From CAYPOY01 sp964412395 (GTDB taxonomy: Bacteria; Chloroflexota; Anaerolineae; B4-G1), in assembly GCA_964412395.1 (NCBI GenBank), contig CAYPOY010000001.1, positions 1 to 53,115 on the forward strand: DNA of 53,115 nt, given 5' to 3'. Shown here one piece after another: positions 47,299 through 53,115 of this stretch (positions are counted from its first letter, which is position 1; every line of letters starts with the position of its first letter). The notes beneath the pieces were generated by a model that saw only the letters and a list, made by a program, of their open reading frames with translations, searched no databases and was not told the DNA's origin. The position numbers and the translations under genes were made by a program.

Positions 47299-49293
47299 TC
47301 AAGTAGGGAGCGCGTACACGTAACGATCGTCTGATCCAATGTAGACCACGCCATCCACCACTGTGGGTGACGACGTCACCGGCCCCTCAGTCTGAAAGCG
47401 CCACCGCAAATTGCCCGTTCGAGCATCCAGGCTGTAGATCACCCCGTCTACTGCGCCAAAGTATACCGCCCCTTCGGCTGCGGCTGGGGAGGAGGTCACC
47501 TGAGCATCTGTAGCGTAGCGCCAGACGACGCGGCCGCTTTCAGTATCCAGGGCATATAAGTAACCATCCGTTGAGCCGATGAAGACCAGGCCCTCGCTGA
47601 CGGCAGGTGAGGACACGACTGAGCCGCCGGTGCGACAACGCCACGCCGGCCAACCTGAGCGGATGTCCAGGCCATAGACATACGAGTCCTGGCAGCCCAC
47701 GTAGACCGCCTCCTCGGTGAGGGCGGGGGAGGAAGTCACACCACGCCGGGTGCGGTAGCGCCAGTGCGACTGACCGCTGATGTTCACGGCATAGATTACT
47801 CCTCCCTCGCATCCCACGTAGATAGCATCATTCCCAATGGCTGGCGATGAGCGCACCTTCCCCTCCGTCTCGAACTTCCAGGCAACACGACCACTGTGTA
47901 TATTGACTGCGTAAAGATATTGGTCGTCGGAGCCGAAGAATATGTGGTCGAACGCGGCCCGTGGCGATGACCACACACTGCCCTGAGTGGGGCAGGTCCA
48001 GGAGATGCGCCCTGTATCTGCGTTGACCGCGTAGAGCAGCCGGTCCGCAGAGCCGAAGAACACACGCCCCCCATGCACACAAGGGGATGAAGCGATACCC
48101 CCTTCAGTGGCGTATTTCCATAGGAACTTTCCATCATCGGCGTTGATGGCGTAGAGATTGTGATCGTAAGCGCCGATGTACGCGATGCCATTATGCACTG
48201 CTGGCGAGGAGCGGACCTCATCCTCACAGCGGAAACGCCACAGGGCCATGATGTCGCCACTGACAAAGGCCGAGGTGCCAAAGGAGGTCGTGCCGCTTAT
48301 ACCACGGGCCGAACTCAGGCTCATCAACGCGCGCTGCATCTCCTCGGCTGAGCCGTAGCGCTTGTTGATGTCATATTCCAGTGCCCGGTTAACGATCTCC
48401 GTTAGTTCACGGGAGACAGTGGGATTTGTCTTGTGAATGGGACGGTCCTGGAAGGAGAACGGCGGCTCCAGTCGCGGGTCCTGCTTACTGAGCAAGTGAT
48501 GCATCGTAGCACCCAAGGCGTAGATGTCTACTCGCGGTTCGGCGATGCCTCGGTACTGCTCCGGCGGTGTATAGCCCTCGGTGCCAATCATCGTGCCCTT
48601 GTGGCCGCTCTGGAAGATTCTTGCGATCCCGAAGTCCACCAGCCGAGTGCGACCGTGGCTATCGAGCATAACGTTGGATGGCTTGATGTCACGGAAGACG
48701 ATTGGCTGAGGATCGTGGCTGTGCAGGTAACTCAGTACTTCGCAGACCTGGACGGCCCAATGCACCACCTGTGTCTCGGACAAAAAACCCTCTGTCTCGG
48801 ACAGGAGGGTCTCCAGGTCTTTGCCATCTACATACTCGAGAATAAGGTAATTGCGGTCGCTCTCGCTGAAGTAGTCGTAGACTTGGACAATGCCGGGATG
48901 ACTGAGAGCGGCAAGGATATTGGCTTCACGCTCGAAGCGGAGTTCCATCATGGTCCGTACCTGGGGATCGGTAGCGGTGTTGAGCATCTCCTTGACGATG
49001 CACAACCGGGTGACCTTGGAGAAGCGCAAGTCCTGAGCCCTATAGACAGTGCTCATGCCACCGACTGCATGTAAGCTCAGAATACGGTAGCGATCCTGAA
49101 GCACGTGACCGTCGGGCAGTCGGCCCTCGACGCGCTTGGATGGCTGGGACGAGGGGGCCATATGCTGCGTACCCAATCCTTTTTTCAAAGGGACTGGCGT
49201 GCGTGGTCTCTCCGAGGGCCCTGGCTCTTGTGCTGGAGGCTCTCTGGAAGAAGGGCCTGGTATGCTAATGTGATGGGTCTCAAGAGATTTCAT
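47299..49293 (-). CDS. Ser/Thr kinase fused to an eight-bladed PQQ-type beta propeller
   Basis: Soluble protein of 664 residues. Disordered N terminus about 1-60, kinase domain about 65-330, PQQ/beta-propeller repeats about 350-664. Kinase motifs: a degenerate Gly loop LHAVGGMSTVYRA, Lys in CIVKEML, catalytic loop VFRDIKPSNV (Phe in place of His of HRD), VDFGIARIF, GTEGYTPPEQY. The propeller has eight SSP-containing repeats of about 40 residues such as VRSSPAVHNGIAYIGAYDHN. No membrane helix joins the two parts, so the propeller stays in the cytoplasm, probably as sensor or docking platform. First gene of the operon. Confidence 0.93.
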   Translation of the reverse strand: MKSLETHHISIPGPSSREPPAQEPGPSERPRTPVPLKKGLGTQHMAPSSQPSKRVEGRLPDGHVLQDRYRILSLHAVGGMSTVYRAQDLRFSKVTRLCIVKEMLNTATDPQVRTMMELRFEREANILAALSHPGIVQVYDYFSESDRNYLILEYVDGKDLETLLSETEGFLSETQVVHWAVQVCEVLSYLHSHDPQPIVFRDIKPSNVMLDSHGRTRLVDFGIARIFQSGHKGTMIGTEGYTPPEQYRGIAEPRVDIYALGATMHHLLSKQDPRLEPPFSFQDRPIHKTNPTVSRELTEIVNRALEYDINKRYGSAEEMQRALMSLSSARGISGTTSFGTSAFVSGDIMALWRFRCEDEVRSSPAVHNGIAYIGAYDHNLYAINADDGKFLWKYATEGGIASSPCVHGGRVFFGSADRLLYAVNADTGRISWTCPTQGSVWSSPRAAFDHIFFGSDDQYLYAVNIHSGRVAWKFETEGKVRSSPAIGNDAIYVGCEGGVIYAVNISGQSHWRYRTRRGVTSSPALTEEAVYVGCQDSYVYGLDIRSGWPAWRCRTGGSVVSSPAVSEGLVFIGSTDGYLYALDTESGRVVWRYATDAQVTSSPAAAEGAVYFGAVDGVIYSLDARTGNLRWRFQTEGPVTSSPTVVDGVVYIGSDDRYVYALPT

Positions 49294-49380
49294 ACTCAGT
49301 CTTGCAACTGTACGTCTTTGGTGCTCTGGTTATCGCATATCTCTACGCTGCGTTAGTGTGATCATGTCCTGGACACTACA

Positions 49381-49408
49381 ATTATAGACCAAATGTGTAA
49401 ACACGCAA
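49381..49408 (-). promoter_or_regulatory. Promoter of the kinase/phosphatase operon
   Basis: Minus strand TTGCGT, 16 bp, TATAAT, leaving a leader of about 80 bases before ATG 49293. Confidence 0.65.
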
Positions 49409-49444
49409 TCTGGCAGGCGAATGGGGAAAACGTAGCAGTTCTGG

Positions 49445-49542
49445 GGCTCTCTAAGGCCCTTTAGAGCCGTTCTGCGGCGTTTGGCAAATTCATCAACCCC
49501 ACCCTCAGCGGCGAGCAGGCCGCTAGACGCGCCCTGCGGCCT
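49445..49542 (-). terminator. Two hairpins after the beta-lactamase-fold gene
   Basis: GGCTCT/AGAGCC (49445-49468) and AGGCCGC/GCGGCCT (49517-49542). They lie between the stop at 49644 and the next promoter. No good T run; termination is plausible. No gene is seen from 49294 to 49643. Confidence 0.45.
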
Positions 49543-49643
49543 TCTAAGCGTTTTTGGGTTTCGTTCTGCTACGATTTCCCGAATGGTAGTGGCGCTGATG
49601 GCGCAGTTTCATGCTGGAGCGGTGATGTGAGTGGATTAGGTGA

Positions 49644-51089
49644 CTACTGCGCTGGGTTGAAGTAGTTGTAGGTTGCAGTGGCAATATTGGCAATCAGAGG
49701 CGCACTTTCTTCCCATTCTAACCATTGAGGACGGTAGAGGAAGACGCTCAGCACAAAATCGCCGCCTGGACTGAACACGAGTGCCGCGTCAGCGTGGGTA
49801 TCGCCGGTGAAGCCATGTTTGTGCGCCACTCTGGTCCCCACCGGAACTCCGGCCTCAATGAGGTTGTCAATGCGGTTCGTGCTCATCCACTCGATCATCT
49901 GGTTGCACTCGTCAACGGTAAAATCACCAGGGTAGGCGACCATCAGCGCACCACCGCCGTTACTGCACTGATAGATCATTTCCAACAACACCCCTACATC
50001 CAGTGGCGTGGTCTGCATATAGGGGTCAGGTTGGGTGGTGATGTCGGTACGGGAGTTGGCCGGAGTGACGATGGTCAGTGGGACAACCTTCTCTTCCTCT
50101 TCCTCCTCTTCGTAAGTGGTCGCCATGAAAGTGTTGACTAGCCCCAGGTAGTTCATCGAAGCAGTGAGGTTCTCCACGCCCCGATAGCTGTCGCCATTGC
50201 CGATGACGTCGCGCAGCAGGAGATTGGCTTTGAAGTTGCTGCTGGCGGTACCCATTGTATCGCTCAGCCAATCAGTCATTTCCGGGTCGAGAGGGAGCGC
50301 CAGGATGCGGTAGGTCTCTTCCAAGATGGCAATTTTGAGCACACTCAATCCTGCGTAGGCGACGTCGGCGTTGATCTTCAGTTCGTCCCCGGTCTGCAAG
50401 TCCTTGATGAAGATGCCCGGTATCAAGCCCTCGTGGTCCTCTAGAAGGGACTGAAGCAATTGGTCCAGTACATCCGGATCCAGCGGTGGCGCTTCCTCCG
50501 TCCGCACGACCAACTCTACTCGCTGGTTGGTAGCCGAGACAAGTGCTGGGGCAAGCCTGCTGCGAGATGCCTCGACGTCCAGTTCGTAACCTGGCTGACC
50601 GGAGCGAACGGTCAGGTTGGCCGGGAGTGGGATAGGTTCCTGCGGCAATTGATCGTACTGCCTGGCGACACGGGTCAGGAAGCCGTCCAGCCGCTCCTCC
50701 GAGTAACTGACCGCCACAGGGACATCTACTGGATCTGGTGGGCGGCGTAGGACGTGAGCGATGAAGCCGTCGAGCCCTTCTCGTGCGCTCAGCATCGCGT
50801 CCAGGTTAGATGCTGTCTCTTCGGCATCATAACGCAGCCCGACGCTATCGGGAGATAGCGACAGGCGCTGCTCCCGGTACGTGACTTCCACAGGTGTGGC
50901 GAAAGCCACTTCCAGGGCGTTGAGCGCTTGTTCGCGCGTCATCCCCTCTACAGAGAGGCCGGCCATCGTCATCCAGGCAGGCAGGGTACGGTTGGCCAAG
51001 CGGAAACTAAAGTACTGCCACGCAAGGAAGAGTGCCGCGATGGCGGCGATGATAATAAGCCAGGCGATGCATCCAGCTCTGCGCTGCAA
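49644..51089 (-). CDS. Exported class-A beta-lactamase-fold serine hydrolase
   Basis: Protein of 481 residues. TTG 51089 is chosen: GGAGGAAG lies just upstream and the predicted transcript starts near 51114, so the longer frame from 51149 begins inside the promoter. Membrane helix or signal about 7-30. Residues about 40-210 resemble a PG_binding_4-like region (VEGMTREQALNALEVAF). The C-terminal domain about 220-480 has AGLSVLKI (SxxK), TASSNF (SxN) and AHKHGFTGD (KHG in the KTG position), the class A beta-lactamase/PBP set. Large acidic loop EEEEEEEK. Likely wall-related; true beta-lactamase activity is not implied. Confidence 0.82.
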   Translation of the reverse strand: MQRRAGCIAWLIIIAAIAALFLAWQYFSFRLANRTLPAWMTMAGLSVEGMTREQALNALEVAFATPVEVTYREQRLSLSPDSVGLRYDAEETASNLDAMLSAREGLDGFIAHVLRRPPDPVDVPVAVSYSEERLDGFLTRVARQYDQLPQEPIPLPANLTVRSGQPGYELDVEASRSRLAPALVSATNQRVELVVRTEEAPPLDPDVLDQLLQSLLEDHEGLIPGIFIKDLQTGDELKINADVAYAGLSVLKIAILEETYRILALPLDPEMTDWLSDTMGTASSNFKANLLLRDVIGNGDSYRGVENLTASMNYLGLVNTFMATTYEEEEEEEKVVPLTIVTPANSRTDITTQPDPYMQTTPLDVGVLLEMIYQCSNGGGALMVAYPGDFTVDECNQMIEWMSTNRIDNLIEAGVPVGTRVAHKHGFTGDTHADAALVFSPGGDFVLSVFLYRPQWLEWEESAPLIANIATATYNYFNPAQ

Positions 51090-51120
51090 AGAACTTCCTC
51101 CACTCCGCAGGTACGCGATG

Positions 51121-51149
51121 ATTATAACACATGTACAAGTGTGCGCCAA
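51121..51149 (-). promoter_or_regulatory. Promoter of the beta-lactamase-fold gene
   Basis: Minus strand TTGGCG, 17 bp, TATAAT, about 30 bp before the TTG start. The spacer holds the palindrome acttgtacatgtgt-like core. Confidence 0.7.
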
Positions 51150-51190
51150 GTATCAAGGGGAGAGGATGTTCGAAGCAATAAGCCTACCTT

Positions 51191-52294
51191 TCACCACTCC
51201 CCCTCCATCACGTAGCGCGTCACCTCGCCCACGCTCAACTGCTCGATGCCCAGCTTGTCCAGCGTGCGCCCACGCCGCCAATAGTCGGTCTGGTGGATGA
51301 TGCACGCCTGGCGGATGATGCTGTCCATCCCTCGCACCCGCACGCCGTACCGCTGCCCTAGCGCGGCGATGGGTATCAGGCTCATCGGCACGTCTTCCGT
51401 GATGTAGCGGTGATTCAGCGTGGGTGGGGCTTTGATGCCACGATAGCCAGCTTGGTTGTGGATCGCCTCGTGCAGGTTCGCGCCGGTGGCGTCGTAGGCC
51501 ATTTTCAGCCACTCCAGCCCCGTCCGGGCGCGGATGCCCAGGGCCGCCGCGACGGTCACCCGCTCCCGGTCCAGCGCCTCCAGGATGCAGGCCACCGACG
51601 GGGTCACGCCGTCAATGTAGAACTGGAACTCGCCGCCGGTGGATTCGATGCGCCCGGCGTTGAGCAGGGTGAGGGCGGGGTGGAAGATGGCTCCCATGTT
51701 GTTCAGGCTGGTGTGCAGTATGCTCATGCCGTCAATGAACAGGGGGAAGGCCGGGGCCAGCATCTCCAGCACCCGCCCCGTGCGGGTGGCCGGCAGCGCC
51801 GCCAGTGGCACTGCATCCTTGATGCGAAAGATGCGGGCCTGGGCCGGGCCTTCGGAGCGGCTGGCGTAGACCAGCGTCTCTGCCTCGGCCACGGTGACGT
51901 CGGCCTGGCAGCCGCTGTCGTTTAACACCTTGACAAACTCGAGGACGCCGCCGGTGCGCCCAGGGTTCAGCACGACAATCTGCCCGTCGCGCAGGTGAAG
52001 GGTGGCGGACCGGGCAATGTCGGCGTGAGCTGTGGAGGGTACAACCACCATAATGACTTCGGCTTGCTCCAGCGCCTCACCCATATCCGACGTGACCAGG
52101 ATCAGCGGGCCGAAGCCGTGCGGCCCTCCATTGTAACTCTCCAGTTCGATCCCGCCCCGTGCCTTGATAGCGGCGACGTGCTCCGGTGTGCGGTTGTACA
52201 GTGTGACGGGAAAGCCCATCAGGGCCAGATGTGCTGCCATCGCCTTACCGCCATTACCGGCGCCGATGACTGTGTAGTGTGTTTCTTTACTCAT
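51191..52294 (-). CDS. NAD/NADP octopine/nopaline-dehydrogenase-like protein
   Basis: Protein of 367 residues with GAGGAGGAAAACTG before the ATG. Rossmann fold at the N terminus with VIGAGNGGKAMAAHLALMG and ending strands ILVTSDMGEALEQAEVIMVV; then the helical octopine/nopaline dehydrogenase domain with SLNNMGAIFHPALTLLNAGR and AAYDATGANLHEAI-type sequence. Such enzymes reductively join an amino acid and a 2-oxoacid, or oxidise opines. Substrate unknown. It follows, on the same strand, the interrupted gene at the window edge. Confidence 0.88.
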   Translation of the reverse strand: MSKETHYTVIGAGNGGKAMAAHLALMGFPVTLYNRTPEHVAAIKARGGIELESYNGGPHGFGPLILVTSDMGEALEQAEVIMVVVPSTAHADIARSATLHLRDGQIVVLNPGRTGGVLEFVKVLNDSGCQADVTVAEAETLVYASRSEGPAQARIFRIKDAVPLAALPATRTGRVLEMLAPAFPLFIDGMSILHTSLNNMGAIFHPALTLLNAGRIESTGGEFQFYIDGVTPSVACILEALDRERVTVAAALGIRARTGLEWLKMAYDATGANLHEAIHNQAGYRGIKAPPTLNHRYITEDVPMSLIPIAALGQRYGVRVRGMDSIIRQACIIHQTDYWRRGRTLDKLGIEQLSVGEVTRYVMEGEW

Positions 52295-52343
52295 TCAGTT
52301 TTCCTCCTCTCATAGTCTCTTGGCAATGTTCGGACTGAGGTGA

Positions 52344-52361
52344 TGCGCAAAACGTAAGACG
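52344..52361. repeat. tgcgcaa-acgtaagacg repeat
   Basis: 16 of 18 matches to 47-64 at the other end of the window. Lies in the 89-bp gap between two minus-strand genes. Confidence 0.45.
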
Positions 52362-52383
52362 TGAGGTGTGATGTGGAGATCGC

Positions 52384-53115
52384 TTAGCCAAGCCGGATCC
52401 CCAGGCTGGCGATCCGCTCCTCCTCCGACAGCGCCCGTCCAGTTGCCGGGTCCACCGCCACACAGGCCCCGCGCGAGTCTATGCGGGTGACGATCTGCCC
52501 GCGGGCGAAGGGGTTGTTGCGCAGGTGGGGCGCGTCCAGCACCCCCGCCGTGACCGCCCGCGCCAGGGTAGCCGGGTCGGTGAGAGGGTCGGCCACCTCT
52601 GGCCCGGCCAAGGCGCGGATGGCCTCCAGAGTCACCCGGGCCTCCTGCACCAGTTCCTCTTCGCGCTGCTGGATGGCGGGGTCGGCCGTCATGTCCGGCT
52701 GGCCACGGACCGCATTCTCCACCGCCCGGCGAGCCAGTTTGCAGGCCTCGATTATGTCGTTGGCGGTAGCGGCGTGGTGGGCTTCGGTGTGGCCGACTAC
52801 GTGGACGATATGGGGGTGCAGCGCCATCTGCAGGTAGACGCTGGCCGCCAGGTGGGCGCGGGCCGCGTCCGGGTCCAGCGGATAACTGAGAAGCCCCGTG
52901 CGTGTCTGTCGCCAGGTGCGGAAGGAGCCCTCACCCCCGGCCCCTCTCCCTGGGAGGAGAGGGGAGTTGTGATGTCCAGGCAGGCCAGCATCTTGGCCAG
53001 GTCCATCGCGTCGGAGAGGCCCGGCGGGCTGTTGAACATCATCTGGGCAATGTAGTCGTGCACGCCGGAGGCACGGGCGTTGTAGGCCGAAAGGTAGGCC
53101 GAGACGACGAAGATC
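52384..53115 (-). pseudogene. Gene interrupted by a palindromic repeat, 5' end outside the window
   Basis: Reading inward from the right edge, one frame gives FVVSAYLSAYNARASG ... LAKMLACLDI; after a GC-rich palindrome the sensible sequence continues in another frame as FRTWRQTRTGLLSYPLDPDA ... HVVGHTEAHHAATANDIIEA and ends with RIASLGIRLG. Both parts look like one conserved alpha-helical protein with His-rich GHTEAHH; I do not recognise the family with confidence. The inserted piece (about 52926-52970) shifts the frame, so the gene is probably broken, or is expressed as two parts from internal ATG 52827. An assembly error would give the same picture. Confidence 0.6.
52926..52970. repeat. GC-rich palindromic repeat inside a coding region
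   Basis: Arms CCCCTCTCC (52941-52949) and GGAGAGGGG (52956-52964) with flanking cctcacccccggcccct. Same style as 43157-43289 and 2879-2899. Confidence 0.75.

Noticed and set aside
51090..51149. Longer N terminus for the beta-lactamase-fold protein
   Set aside because: These codons lie in the promoter (TTGGCG-17-TATAAT); the TTG at 51089 has a GGAGGAAG site.

Overview
The window looks like chromosomal DNA of a Chloroflexota bacterium, most likely Anaerolineae-like. This is inferred from gene content and style; there is no rRNA gene to confirm it. Pointers are many GAF-domain sensors, Ser/Thr kinases with FHA partners, a kinase with a PQQ propeller, P-II-like cyclic-di-AMP receptor homologues, secreted proteins ending in a (V/I/H)-(Y/L)-LPL tail, cohesin/dockerin modules, high GC, and many short palindromic repeats between and inside genes. 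Promoters are sigma70-like (TTGnnn, 16-17 bp, TATAAT-like) and genes usually carry a clear GGAGG-type ribosome site. Both window edges cut genes.

Layout. 1-8958 (minus): a six-gene signalling operon with two lone receivers, a Cache/HAMP/GAF histidine kinase and three transmembrane GAF sensors that have no visible catalytic domain. 9159-11046 (plus): a lipoprotein, a GIY-YIG protein and a DUF624-like membrane protein. 11075-18407 (minus): a glycoside-hydrolase-like protein, then three exported multidomain proteins that share a C-terminal LPL tail; a fourth, orphan tail lies in frame behind one stop codon. 18591-21999 (plus): ABC-F ATPase, CoaE, a GNAT protein and a small membrane protein. 22043-24136: a decayed patch with gene remnants and two broken copies of one ABC exporter on either side of an AbrB/RelE-type toxin-antitoxin pair. 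24272-27142: a membrane-anchored GH3-like protein. 27202-28919: a Ser/Thr kinase divergent from an FHA winged-helix regulator.

29230-34587: an orphan antitoxin-like gene, a DUF1444 protein, two tandem cyclic-di-AMP receptor homologues, and a histidine kinase next to a CpXC protein. 34680-34756: tRNA-Arg(ACG) with its own promoter and terminator. 35489-41730 (plus): four exported proteins carrying three cohesin-like and two dockerin domains, a small cellulosome-like surface assembly. 41820-42982: two Hsp20 genes. 43383-49293 (minus): a six-gene phospho-signalling operon (kinase-PQQ, PP2C phosphatase, J-domain-VWA fusion, zinc-ribbon-FHA, 80-residue protein, OmpR-type regulator) resembling the TerY-P triad with additions. 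49644-53115 (minus): a beta-lactamase-fold protein, an opine-dehydrogenase-like protein and a gene whose frame is broken by a palindromic repeat.

The most interesting items are the kinase/phosphatase/J-VWA/FHA operon, the recurring LPL tail with its orphan copy, the cohesin-dockerin cluster built by module duplication, and families of palindromic repeats that have entered coding regions. All calls come from reading the sequence; none was checked against a database.
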